Assembly: GCA_910586065.1 (NCBI GenBank)
Contig: CAJUGI010000005.1
Location: 9,525 to 73,524 of the forward strand
Reading direction: 5' to 3'
DNA: 64,000 nt
Source: an uncultured Christensenella sp.
GTDB lineage: Bacteria > Bacillota > Clostridia > Christensenellales > Borkfalkiaceae
A program made the position numbers and the translations under genes. Under the pieces are notes generated by a model. That model ran no database searches. It saw only the letters and a list, made by a program, of their open reading frames with translations, and was not told the origin of the DNA. Each line of letters begins with the position of its first letter. Position 1 is the stretch's first letter. Below are positions 1 to 8,090 of this stretch, in pieces.

Positions 1-194
1 CCTTCGAACGCAAAACGGCACATTTTCAGCCTGTCTTTTGCGCGAGCCGTCATAACCCCGCTTTTGTCAGGCGATACGAACGCGGGCACGACTATTACTT
101 TATCAAGCCCCAACGTCTGTTTAGCCGCGAGGACTATATTTATATGTTCGTTGTGGACGGGATTGAATGACCCGCCGAATATGGCGATTTTCAT
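1..194 (-). CDS. nadD: Nicotinate-nucleotide adenylyltransferase, N-terminal part (runs off left edge)
   Basis: Only the first 64 codons are present. The start ATG is at 192-194 on the minus strand and the gene leaves the window at base 1. The product begins MKIAIFGGSFNPVHNEH, the nucleotidyltransferase signature (GGSFNP plus the HxxH motif) of NadD, followed by a strand typical of the family (LDKVIVVPAF). NadD adenylylates nicotinate mononucleotide to form deamido-NAD in NAD synthesis. Its place beside yhbY and obg matches the obg-yhbY-nadD block of many Firmicutes, although here an opposite-strand membrane gene sits between yhbY and nadD. The assignment is firm; CoaD (phosphopantetheine adenylyltransferase) is the main alternative in this superfamily, and the locus argues against it. 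Confidence 0.85.
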   Translation of the reverse strand, partial: MKIAIFGGSFNPVHNEHINIVLAAKQTLGLDKVIVVPAFVSPDKSGVMTARAKDRLKMCRFAFE

Positions 195-229
195 TGTTTA
201 AAAATATAAATAAAGTCAATAATTTGCTT

Positions 230-973
230 ATGAAAAGAATTAATCTGCCGCTTATTTTAGACACGGCTTTTACCGCCGTTGCTTCGTTTTTACTGTTTTT
301 TACCATAATCCGCTTTTACACAAAAAGCGCGGTCATAGGACTTATTTTCGGAATAGCCGCGTTCGCGCTCTTCGGTGCGCTTGCGTTTTTGTACATAAGC
401 CGCAAACAAAACAAGTCGCTTTTGATTTCCCGCGACGAAAAGCACAAAAAACTGCTTGCGCTACACCTTTCACTATCTTCTGACGATTACGTTAAAGCTT
501 TAATGAAAAAAGCAATCGGAGAAGAAACCAAAATTCGCGGTAAACGCATGATATGCGGGGAGAAAGAATACTATTTTTACTTTAAGATGCAACCTCTTTC
601 AGAAGACGAAGTTGCGCAGGTTATTAAACGCAAAACCGAAAACGAAAAGATAATTTACTGCACTAAAACATCGGTTGAGGCGGTAATGCTTGCCGAAAGC
701 TTTAATATTAAAATAACCTGCATCGACGAAATTTATGCGCTTTTGAAGAGCAAAGAACTGCTGCCTGAAAAATACGTTTACGAGGGTGCCCAAAAAATAA
801 GCTTTTTTAAGAAAATTAAAGCAAGATTTTCGCGAAAGCTATGCGCCCCGCTGTTTTGGTCGGGCGCGGCGTTGCTGGCTTTGAGCTATCTCACATTTTA
901 TCCCGTTTACTATATAATCAGCGGAGGACTGATGCTGATACTTGCCGCGGTTGCGCTTTTAATTAAAGCTTGA
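230..973 (+). CDS. Predicted membrane protein with a central restriction-endonuclease-like region
   Basis: The 247-residue product has two hydrophobic helices near residues 8-55, a soluble middle of about 140 residues, and two more helices at the C-terminus (about 205-245). An upstream in-frame start at 167 would overlap nadD on the other strand, so the ATG at 230 is preferred; no good ribosome binding site is visible for either. The soluble part has the pattern of a Mrr/REase-like fold: KEYYFYFKM, then IIYCTKTSVEAVMLAESF, then ITCIDEIYALL, as in families ending with a strand-helix-LID motif. That resemblance is weak and is inference. The gene converges on yhbY with an 11-bp overlap and diverges from nadD. 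Function unknown. Confidence 0.6.
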   Translation: MKRINLPLILDTAFTAVASFLLFFTIIRFYTKSAVIGLIFGIAAFALFGALAFLYISRKQNKSLLISRDEKHKKLLALHLSLSSDDYVKALMKKAIGEETKIRGKRMICGEKEYYFYFKMQPLSEDEVAQVIKRKTENEKIIYCTKTSVEAVMLAESFNIKITCIDEIYALLKSKELLPEKYVYEGAQKISFFKKIKARFSRKLCAPLFWSGAALLALSYLTFYPVYYIISGGLMLILAAVALLIKA

Positions 974-1256
974 TATGCTCTATATCCTTTCTCTGTGACC
1001 TGCGGTATAAAACAGCTTTTCTGCCTATAACAATCACACATTCGGCGCCAAGCTTTTTTGCAAGCTCCCTGCCGGTTTCCTGCGGGTCCCCGTCTGAATT
1101 TTCCAGAATGTTTATTTTTATAAGCTCTCGCTTTTCAAGACAGTCGGAAAAGCTTGCAAGCATATTTGCGCCTATTCCTTCCTTGCCGACCTGTCCTATC
1201 GGGGACAGATTCGCGGCAAGGCTTTTTAATTTACTACGTTGTTTGGAAGTTAACAT
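963..1256 (-). CDS. yhbY: YhbY-family RNA-binding protein (CRM domain)
   Basis: A 97-residue protein with the full CRM fold of YhbY/YqeI, a small RNA-binding protein associated with pre-50S ribosomal subunits. It starts MLTSKQRSKLKSLA, has the conserved loop PIGQVGKEGIG near residues 19-29, and ends with the strand VIVIGRKAVLYRRS. Length equals the family norm. It lies 165 bp downstream of obg on the same strand, the usual Firmicute neighbour and also a ribosome assembly factor. Its 3' end overlaps the converging membrane gene by 11 bp. Confidence 0.93.
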   Translation of the reverse strand: MLTSKQRSKLKSLAANLSPIGQVGKEGIGANMLASFSDCLEKRELIKINILENSDGDPQETGRELAKKLGAECVIVIGRKAVLYRRSQRKDIEHIKL

Positions 1257-1421
1257 TTTAGCCTCTTTTTATTTATTTTTTCAGTCCGCATACGCATAAA
1301 AGTTCGCAATATTGCGGGGTGTAAGTTAATTTTAGCCGCCGTTGATTTTACCACGCGCATACTGTAAGCAGAAAACTATACGTGTCCGTCAGTCATTCGC
1401 TCGCCGGGACATAACCAATCG

Positions 1422-2702
1422 TTACGGCACGAAATCAAATTCCACCTCGCCGATAGAAACGGTATCGTTTTCTTTAATGCCCATTTCTTTGAGCTTTGAA
1501 ATAACTCCCTTTTCACGCAAAATCTTTTGGAAATACGCCATAGAATCGGGGTCGCTTAAAACCACGTTTCGGCAAAGCATATCCAAAAGCGAACCGACAA
1601 CGACGTAAACGCCGCCGTCCAGATAAATTTCGAAGTCGAGATTGCCGCTCTTGCGGTAGGTAAACGTTTCGTCGCTTTCTACACGGCTCACCGGCGGCAA
1701 GATCTTTAATTTTTCGAAAACACCTGCAACAAGCTCTTCCGTCCCCTCGCCGTTTACCGCGGTTATAGTGAATATTTTATATCTTCTGCAATACTTCTTT
1801 TTGAAAATTTTCAAGTTTTCTTCGGCGCCGTAAACGTCGCACTTGTTCAAAGCGATTATCTGCGGAAGCGCGGCAAGCTTTTTGCTGTACTGCTTAAGTT
1901 CGGTGTTTATTTTTTTGAAATCTTCAACGGGGTCGCGCCCTTCCGCGCCGGAAATATCAATTACGTGCACAAGCATTCTCGTACGCTCGATATGTCGCAA
2001 AAAATCGTGCCCCAAGCCCGCGCCGTCCGCCGCGCCTTCGATAAGCCCGGGGATATCCGCCGCAACGAAAGAATTATCGTAATATTTAACCACGCCAAGG
2101 TTAGGAGAAAGCGTCGTAAAGTGGTAGTTTGCTATTTTTGGGCGCGCCGCCGTTATTTTTGAAAGCAGCGTCGATTTACCGACGTTTGGAAAACCGATTA
2201 ACCCGACGTCTGCAATTACTTTAAGCTCCAGCTGCAACACGTGAAGTTCGGTCTTTTCACCTTTTTGCGCAAAGTTTGGAGCATGCCTGCGCGACGTGGT
2301 AAAGCGTACGTTACCCTTTCCTCCTCTGCCGCCTTCGGCAATAAGCTTTCTTTCGCCGTGGGCAAACATATCTGCGATTACCGTGCCGCTTTCATAGTCC
2401 TTAACCACGGTACCGACGGGAACTTTTATTATAATATCTTCGCCGCCGTGCCCGAAGCATTTATTTGTGCCACCGCGCTCGCCGTCGCCCGCAACGTATT
2501 TTGATTTATAGCGAAATGCGAGCAAATCGTTCATAGAGTTGTCCGCCTCGATATAAACGTTTCCGCCGTTTCCGCCGTCGCCGCCGTCCGGTCCGCAAGC
2601 GGGCTTGCCTTTATAGGCTTTAAAGGAATTCATTCCGTCGCCGCCATCGCCAGATTTGATTGTAATTTTTACCCTGTCGGTAAATAAGTTTTTATCTGCC
2701 AT
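1422..2702 (-). CDS. obg: Obg/CgtA GTPase
   Basis: A 426-residue GTPase needed for late 50S ribosome assembly and stress control. All three domains are present: the glycine-rich Obg fold (residues 1-160, with GGDGGNGGNVYIEAD), the G domain with P-loop GFPNVGKSTLL near 170 and NKCD, and a C-terminal OCT domain typical of the Gram-positive versions (TFTYRKSGNLDFEIYLDG onward). Start ATG at 2702. It is 4 bp downstream of the Rho-like gene and 165 bp upstream of yhbY, so these probably share a transcript. Confidence 0.97.
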   Translation of the reverse strand: MADKNLFTDRVKITIKSGDGGDGMNSFKAYKGKPACGPDGGDGGNGGNVYIEADNSMNDLLAFRYKSKYVAGDGERGGTNKCFGHGGEDIIIKVPVGTVVKDYESGTVIADMFAHGERKLIAEGGRGGKGNVRFTTSRRHAPNFAQKGEKTELHVLQLELKVIADVGLIGFPNVGKSTLLSKITAARPKIANYHFTTLSPNLGVVKYYDNSFVAADIPGLIEGAADGAGLGHDFLRHIERTRMLVHVIDISGAEGRDPVEDFKKINTELKQYSKKLAALPQIIALNKCDVYGAEENLKIFKKKYCRRYKIFTITAVNGEGTEELVAGVFEKLKILPPVSRVESDETFTYRKSGNLDFEIYLDGGVYVVVGSLLDMLCRNVVLSDPDSMAYFQKILREKGVISKLKEMGIKENDTVSIGEVEFDFVP

Positions 2703-2706
2703 AATT

Positions 2707-4047
2707 TTAATTGAATCTCTTTATGAGTTCCGCGTTGTCCCGAGTTTCTTTAAACAAACTTAAAACCTCTTCTGCGGACAAACCGCGCATCCTGTTCGCC
2801 GCAGTCAGTTCCTCCGCGGAAAGCAGTTTATCATCCCTGTCTGCAAAAGAATTTTTTATATCAACAGCGGGGAAAAGTCTTTTTTCTACAAGTTGCGCAG
2901 AAAGCACAATCTCCATATTCGCAAGCGGAGAAAATTCTTCGCAAAGATTGCTTTCATCCGTTAATGCCGCCAGAACAGTGAGAGAACCACCTTCTTCGGC
3001 GTTGCACGCACAAAATAAAAGGTTTTTTATTTCGGCGGCGTATTCTTCGCCGTACGCGTGCGCAAGGCGGTTTATCCCGTCGAATAAAACAACCGCGTCA
3101 CCGCCGTCTTCCACTATTCTCTGTGCATATTCGAACCCCAAACGGACAATACGGACGTGACTTTCGCACGAGCTTGCAAAATCAGTGCACAAAAGCGTTA
3201 CGCCGTTTAACGTTCTTTTAAAGTCGTTAATAACTTCGGGAAGCTCGTCTATTAACAGCAGTATTACTTTTAAATGCGGGTAATTAAATGATATTCCCGC
3301 GGCAATTTGCTTTAACAATTCAGTTTTATCGGATTTTTGCGGTGATTTGATAAATCCGCGCTGTCCCAGGGCAACGGGCGCGAACAAGTCTATTATTCTG
3401 CAGAACAAGCTTTCTCTGCCGTGCTCGGTTTTCAGCGTGGTTTGAGGATATATATGGGTTAATTCCTCAAAACGCCTGCGGATTGGTCTGTCGGCAACCG
3501 AAATACCGTTAACAGAATATATTTCCGTCAGAGCGGGGATTTCATTGGCGTTTCTGCTTGCACATTTACCTTCTATCAAGTCGCCTTCGCGCAGAGAATG
3601 TCTTTTAATAAACAGCTCGTGAACCGTCACGCAATTGCCGTCAGCCGAACTTAAAGAATATAAAGACGCACGGGTGCCGTCGAATTTTAAAATACCGCAA
3701 ACTTCGCCGTTTAAAATTCCTATGCTGTCGTTTACGCTCAAAACGTTTTGTTTCTCTTCCCGAGGGATTTCAAACGATTGAGATAAATGATTTTTACGGC
3801 AAGTGATAATATCAGCGACAAGTTTACCGTCGTATTGTTGCGATTTTGGCGGAGCTCCGCGGTGCGATTGCTCGATAGGCGCCGTATTTCCGGAGGCTAT
3901 GCCGAGTATTTCCTCGATAACGCGGGATTTTTTACCGTCAGCAGGGCGGTGCACGCCGACAGCTCTGGCAACTTGTCTGAGCTCGTAAATATTAAGTTTT
4001 TCAAGACGTTCTTCAACGTCTTTCAAGATACCGTCGTCAGAGCGCAT
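2707..4047 (-). CDS. Degenerate Rho-like transcription terminator homologue
   Basis: The 446-residue protein has the Rho architecture: a Rho_N/SAP-like start (residues 10-50), a cold-shock-like RNA-binding domain (about 103-180, SIGILNGEVCGILKF), the FEELTHIYPQ linker and a RecA-like domain. Several motor elements are altered compared with E. coli Rho as I recall it. The Walker A region APPKAGKT becomes SPQKSDKT (235-242; Gly to Asp at 240). The Q-loop segment after RLARAYN is missing about 14 residues. The R-loop DTGSK is replaced by TDESN, losing the channel lysine. LSRKIAEKR becomes LSAQLVEKR. Walker B (LLLIDE) and EEGGSLT are kept. Its ATG overlaps the stop of the upstream hydrolase (TAATG), so translation is coupled. 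It may be a second, weakened or non-motor Rho; the bona fide rho would be elsewhere. Confidence 0.85.
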   Translation of the reverse strand: MRSDDGILKDVEERLEKLNIYELRQVARAVGVHRPADGKKSRVIEEILGIASGNTAPIEQSHRGAPPKSQQYDGKLVADIITCRKNHLSQSFEIPREEKQNVLSVNDSIGILNGEVCGILKFDGTRASLYSLSSADGNCVTVHELFIKRHSLREGDLIEGKCASRNANEIPALTEIYSVNGISVADRPIRRRFEELTHIYPQTTLKTEHGRESLFCRIIDLFAPVALGQRGFIKSPQKSDKTELLKQIAAGISFNYPHLKVILLLIDELPEVINDFKRTLNGVTLLCTDFASSCESHVRIVRLGFEYAQRIVEDGGDAVVLFDGINRLAHAYGEEYAAEIKNLLFCACNAEEGGSLTVLAALTDESNLCEEFSPLANMEIVLSAQLVEKRLFPAVDIKNSFADRDDKLLSAEELTAANRMRGLSAEEVLSLFKETRDNAELIKRFN

Positions 4048-4691
4048 TAATTTTTCCTCAAAACTAAAATTCTGGTTCCATCGTTTAAATCACTTCTCAA
4101 AAGTTCAAGACTGTTTTCTTCATACTCTTCGACAATATCTTCGTCAAAAAGCTTTAAAAATTCGTCTACCTTGTCGATATCGAGCTTACAGTCTTTTGTG
4201 CGGTAATGCATAGGAATAACGATTTCGGGCATAATCCTGTCCACATATTCTTTTGCCATATCGGCGTCTATAGTATAATTACCGCCGACTGGAATGAGTA
4301 AAACGTTTACCGGCAAAACAGCCTCGATAAGCGCCGATGAACACTCCTCGCCCAAATCACCCAAATGGCAAACGTCTATACCGTCCATACGGAATTTGAA
4401 GATTGTATTTTCCCCGCGAAGTTTTCCGCGCCTGCCGTCGTGAAAACTTTTCACCGCATCCACTTCGACGCCGGCAAGCGAATAACTTGTCTGCGTTTCG
4501 ATAATTTTAGGGTTTCCTCCAACATTTTTTATTGCATTATGGTCGTAATGCCCGTGCGATATAGTAACCGCGTCCGCCGAAACGTTCGGCATTCTATAAC
4601 CTATTTCTTCGGAATACGGGTCGCAGACTATAGAAGTCCCGGTGCTCTCCGTAAGCTTAAAGCATGAATGACCCAGATATTCTATTTTCAT
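4047..4691 (-). CDS. Metallo-beta-lactamase-fold hydrolase (UPF0173/UlaG-like)
   Basis: The 214-residue protein begins MKIEYLGHSCFKL, typical of the L-ascorbate-6-P lactonase-like branch of the metallo-beta-lactamase fold. It carries the metal motif SHGHYDHN (about 65-72), a second histidine in KSFHDG, an acidic ligand in CHLGDLGE, and the C-terminal histidine of PMHYRT. Substrate unknown. It starts 9 bp downstream of the DUF1934-like gene and its stop overlaps the start of the Rho-like gene, so it is part of the leftward operon. Confidence 0.85.
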   Translation of the reverse strand: MKIEYLGHSCFKLTESTGTSIVCDPYSEEIGYRMPNVSADAVTISHGHYDHNAIKNVGGNPKIIETQTSYSLAGVEVDAVKSFHDGRRGKLRGENTIFKFRMDGIDVCHLGDLGEECSSALIEAVLPVNVLLIPVGGNYTIDADMAKEYVDRIMPEIVIPMHYRTKDCKLDIDKVDEFLKLFDEDIVEEYEENSLELLRSDLNDGTRILVLRKN

Positions 4692-4700
4692 TTTTTCTCC

Positions 4701-5066
4701 TTATTTTCTTACGGCTGAAATTTCCAGCCGAATATCTTCGCCGCCTAAATTATAGACGATTTTTATCATTTTGCCTGCGGGCGTATCCCACACCCGCAGG
4801 CTTTTTGTAAACACGGGGATTTCCCCGACGCCGCCGCATTCGGAAAGCGTGCACAAAGTGTTTTTATTTTCGATAAATTCGATTTTTAAGTTCGTTGTTC
4901 CGGCGCGCGACTGCGTAAGAGATTTACCGTCGTAAGCAATTGAACAGCAGTCGCCGCAGTAGAAGTATTCCAGAAAAAACCCGCCGTCGTACCATTCGCC
5001 CAATACGCCGTCGGCACACGGCGTTTCGCCGGTTGACGAATTAAAAGTAATTTTAACGCTTTCCAT
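4701..5066 (-). CDS. DUF1934 (YwiB)-like small beta-barrel protein
   Basis: The 121-residue protein is rich in beta-strand pattern and has no membrane segment. The middle (TNLKIEFIENKNTLCTLSECG) and the end (TPAGKMIKIVYNLGGEDIRLEI) resemble the calycin-like DUF1934 family, where a TP-x-G turn is followed by a strand with the Y-x-L pattern. Similarity is from memory of family shape, so the call is tentative. It lies 3 bp downstream of tyrA. Function unknown. Confidence 0.5.
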   Translation of the reverse strand: MESVKITFNSSTGETPCADGVLGEWYDGGFFLEYFYCGDCCSIAYDGKSLTQSRAGTTNLKIEFIENKNTLCTLSECGGVGEIPVFTKSLRVWDTPAGKMIKIVYNLGGEDIRLEISAVRK

Positions 5067-5069
5067 AAA

Positions 5070-5882
5070 TCAACCCTTGTTTTCCTCGAACACGGTGCGA
5101 CCATCTTTTAAAACGCGTTTAAGCTCCTCTTCGTCTCCGTCGTCCAAAGCGGACTTTATATCCTCAAGCGAGGATATAAGCGAGGCAATCTGCAAGGAAA
5201 GGTTTTTCTTGTTTAAGAGATACAACTCGGTCCACACGTTTTCGTCAACGCCCGCAATGCGCGTCATATCCTGAAAACTGCCTCCTGTAAAGCCGAGACA
5301 GCCTTTTATTTCTTCGTTTTTAACATAAGCGTTTGAAACGACGTGCGCAAGCTGGGAAGTGTAAGCTATTTTTCTGTCATGCTCGTCAGAAGAACACTCT
5401 ATTATTTTTTTAAATCCAATTTCCGCGGCAAGTTCTGTTATTAATTGCACCGCATATATGTCCGAGTTTTGATTGTTTACGATAATTATACTTGCTCCAT
5501 CGAACAAATCGGCACAGGCATTTTCCACGCCCGAAACTTCTTTACCCGCCATAGGGTGCGTGCCTAAATAACGGAAATTCCGCGGTTTTTTATAAATTTC
5601 TTTTTCAAGATACCCCTTAACCCCGCAGATATCGGCAACGACAGCGCCGTCTTTGAATTCGTTTTCGTTTAAAAACTTAACCGCGGCTTTGGGCGGAAGC
5701 GCAACAAAAACCGCGTCGTACTTTTTAAAATCGGTTGCGGATTCGTCTATTATATCGTTTTCAAGGGCGTAATTAATAGGCTTCTGCGAACGGTTCCATC
5801 CTGCGACGCTATATCCGGCACGCTTTAATGCAAGGCACAGAGAACCGCCTATTATACCCAATCCCGCAACGCAGATTTTCAT
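5070..5882 (-). CDS. tyrA: Prephenate dehydrogenase
   Basis: The 270-residue protein is a monofunctional TyrA that oxidises prephenate to 4-hydroxyphenylpyruvate for tyrosine synthesis. The NAD(P)-binding Rossmann motif GLGIIGGS is at residues 7-14. The substrate motifs THPMAGKE (about 108-115) and TSQLAHVVSNA (about 174-184, with the catalytic-region histidine) are intact, and so is LGFTGGSFQDMTRIA. There is no C-terminal ACT domain, so feedback control by tyrosine through such a domain is not expected. No other aromatic pathway gene is adjacent. Confidence 0.92.
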   Translation of the reverse strand: MKICVAGLGIIGGSLCLALKRAGYSVAGWNRSQKPINYALENDIIDESATDFKKYDAVFVALPPKAAVKFLNENEFKDGAVVADICGVKGYLEKEIYKKPRNFRYLGTHPMAGKEVSGVENACADLFDGASIIIVNNQNSDIYAVQLITELAAEIGFKKIIECSSDEHDRKIAYTSQLAHVVSNAYVKNEEIKGCLGFTGGSFQDMTRIAGVDENVWTELYLLNKKNLSLQIASLISSLEDIKSALDDGDEEELKRVLKDGRTVFEENKG

Positions 5883-5907
5883 TTTTGCTCCTTAAAATAT
5901 TATTGCC

Positions 5908-6531
5908 TTAATTTTCGCGCATTATTTCGGCCTTGAGGTTACCGAACACAATCCAGTTATAAACGGACACGGCGGCGTAGGCAACGAAAGAAAGAATGAA
6001 AAACGCAATCGTCCAGTTTACGCCGTTTGACGTTGCAAAAAGGCTTGACGCGGTGGATTCGTTGTTGGCGCCGTAGCTTGAAAGCATTATCATATATAAA
6101 ACTTCGAGCACCACTCCCGAAACAAACAGTGTTGGCAGATTGAATTTTTGAAGAAATCCCTTTTTAGTCTCTTTGCCGGAAGTTACTTTTTCGAACTGCG
6201 CGGCGGAGTACTTTTTGATATTCAAAAGCCCCCTTGCACACTTTTGCAAAACTACTACCGCGAAAACGGCACCCGCGGCGAGATAAATTATTGAAACTAC
6301 CTGATAGACGTCCCAAACGCGTTTTGATGTGCCGCCGAAAACTTCGCCGAAACAGCGGATTGCCTCGTTGTAAAGCGAAAAACCGACAGTAATTCCTCCG
6401 CCGTTATTTTGAAAGCAGGGAATAAACACCAATACGACTACCGAAATTATTGCAAGCACGCTTGAAACCGCTGTCAAAATGCAGTTGAGCTTAAATCTTT
6501 TAATATATTTTAAATATGGTTTATCAGCCAA
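5908..6531 (-). CDS. Four-helix membrane protein of unknown function
   Basis: The 207-residue protein has four predicted transmembrane helices (about 15-37, 75-98, 130-152 and 174-196), with a lysine-rich cytoplasmic loop between helices 2 and 3 (AAQFEKVTSGKETKKG). The likely start is TTG at 6531, 7 bases after an AAGGA box. It is the first gene of the leftward group and is divergent from pgk. I do not recognise the family. Confidence 0.65.
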   Translation of the reverse strand: MADKPYLKYIKRFKLNCILTAVSSVLAIISVVVLVFIPCFQNNGGGITVGFSLYNEAIRCFGEVFGGTSKRVWDVYQVVSIIYLAAGAVFAVVVLQKCARGLLNIKKYSAAQFEKVTSGKETKKGFLQKFNLPTLFVSGVVLEVLYMIMLSSYGANNESTASSLFATSNGVNWTIAFFILSFVAYAAVSVYNWIVFGNLKAEIMREN

Positions 6532-6659
6532 ATTTTTGTCCTTCTTTTGCCTTTTAACCTATTATATAAAAAAATTCTCTTTTCGGCAAGTGTTTAAGAC
6601 ACAAAATTCGCCGTATCGCAACGCCGTTTGTTTTGCGAACGGAATTTTTTGACATTTAA

Positions 6660-6688
6660 TTGACAATCGATATATTTTTATTTATAAT
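6660..6688 (+). promoter_or_regulatory. Sigma-A promoter of pgk
   Basis: A perfect consensus promoter: TTGACA at 6660-6665, a 17-base spacer and TATAAT at 6683-6688. A second TTGACA at 6649-6654 lies too far upstream to pair with the same -10. It is followed by the ribosome binding site AAGGAG at 6712-6717, 8 bases before the pgk ATG. Its strength fits a highly expressed glycolytic gene. Confidence 0.9.
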
Positions 6689-6725
6689 ATTTTGAGTAAA
6701 TAATTTAATTCAAGGAGCAAATAAA

Positions 6726-8036
6726 ATGAACAAGATGTCCGTTAAGGATTTGAAAAATCTTAAAGGCAAAAAAGTACTTGTAAGGTGCGATTTCAACGTG
6801 CCCATGAAGGACGGAAAAATTACCGACGAAAACAGAATTCAGGGCGCACTTCCCACAATTAAGTACCTTTTGGACGCAGGCGCGCGCGTAACGCTGTGCT
6901 CGCACATGGGCAAGCCCCATTCCATTTTCTCGGCGGAAGTAAAGCTCAACAAAAAGGACCAAAAGAAGGTTGACGCAGGTGAAACGACGAAAGAAGCGAT
7001 TATTGAAAAGGCAAAGAAAGACGAACCCAAAAAGCTTACTCTTGCACCCGTGGCTGAGCGTCTTGCCGAGCTTTTGAACGGCAAAGTAACTTTTGCAACG
7101 GACGTAATCGGCCCCGACGCAACCGCAAAGCGCAACGCGCTTAAAGACGGCGAAGCGGTGCTTTTGGAAAATTTACGTTTCCACTGGGAAGAAGAGAAAA
7201 AGGACGAAGGCTTTTGCAAGGCGCTTGCGCATGATGCGGAAATTTACGTTAACGACGCTTTCGGAACGGCGCACCGCTCGCACGCTTCCACCGCCGCTAT
7301 CGTGGAATACGGTATTATAAAGACCGCCGTTTGCGGATTTTTGATTGAAAAAGAACTTTCCGTTATGGCAGATACGCTTGAAAACCCCAAACGTCCCTTT
7401 GTTGCAATTCTGGGCGGCGCTAAGGTTGCCGATAAACTCAACGTTATTTCGAACCTCCTTGAAAAATGCGATACGCTGATTATCGGCGGCGGTATGGCTT
7501 ATACTTTCCTCAAAGCAAAAGGCTACGAGGTCGGCACCTCCCTTTTGGACGAGGAAAAACTCGATTACTGCAAGGAAATGATGGCTAAGGCGGAAAAAGC
7601 GGGAAAAGAGTTACTTTTGCCCGTGGATACGGTTGTAACCACGCACTTCCCCGAGCCTATCGACGCGGAAATAAAGGTTGAAACCGTTCCCGCAGACAAA
7701 ATCCCCGCAGACAAGATGGGAATGGATATCGGCGAAAAGACGAGAAAGCTTTACGCAGAAAAGATTGCTTCGGCTAAAGCCGTTATATGGAACGGTCCTA
7801 TGGGCGTATTCGAAAACCCCACCCTTGCAAAGGGCACCATTGCGGTTGCACAGGCTCTTGCGGACGTTCACGGCAAGTGCACCACCATTATCGGCGGCGG
7901 CGACAGCGCGGCGGCGGTTCAACAGCTTGGCTATGCCGACAAGATGAGCCACATTTCCACGGGCGGCGGCGCAAGCTTAGAGCTTTTTGAAGGAAAAGTC
8001 CTCCCCGGCATTGCGTGTCTTAACGAAAAGAAGTAA
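6726..8036 (+). CDS. pgk: Phosphoglycerate kinase
   Basis: The 436-residue cytosolic enzyme makes ATP from 1,3-bisphosphoglycerate. Family landmarks are present: VRCDFNVPMKDGKITDENRI (18-37), LLENLRFHWEE, VNDAFGTAHRSHAS, LGGAKVADK and the nucleotide motif GGGDSAAA near the end. It is about 40 residues longer than usual (around 395). The extra length is a charged, lysine-rich insertion at about residues 67-105, between the CSHMGKP loop and LAPVAERL. The gene has its own consensus promoter and terminator, so it is monocistronic rather than joined to tpiA. Confidence 0.98.
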   Translation: MNKMSVKDLKNLKGKKVLVRCDFNVPMKDGKITDENRIQGALPTIKYLLDAGARVTLCSHMGKPHSIFSAEVKLNKKDQKKVDAGETTKEAIIEKAKKDEPKKLTLAPVAERLAELLNGKVTFATDVIGPDATAKRNALKDGEAVLLENLRFHWEEEKKDEGFCKALAHDAEIYVNDAFGTAHRSHASTAAIVEYGIIKTAVCGFLIEKELSVMADTLENPKRPFVAILGGAKVADKLNVISNLLEKCDTLIIGGGMAYTFLKAKGYEVGTSLLDEEKLDYCKEMMAKAEKAGKELLLPVDTVVTTHFPEPIDAEIKVETVPADKIPADKMGMDIGEKTRKLYAEKIASAKAVIWNGPMGVFENPTLAKGTIAVAQALADVHGKCTTIIGGGDSAAAVQQLGYADKMSHISTGGGASLELFEGKVLPGIACLNEKK

Positions 8037-8047
8037 AACACTGATAA

Positions 8048-8084
8048 AATAAGGGAGCGACTTTATAATGCTCCCTTATTCTTT
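8048..8084 (+). terminator. Intrinsic terminator of pgk
   Basis: The 11-bp stem AATAAGGGAGC (8048-8058) pairs with GCTCCCTTATT (8070-8080) and is followed by CTTTT. It ends the pgk transcript just before the decayed gene that starts at 8091. Confidence 0.85.
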
Positions 8085-8090
8085 TGAAAT

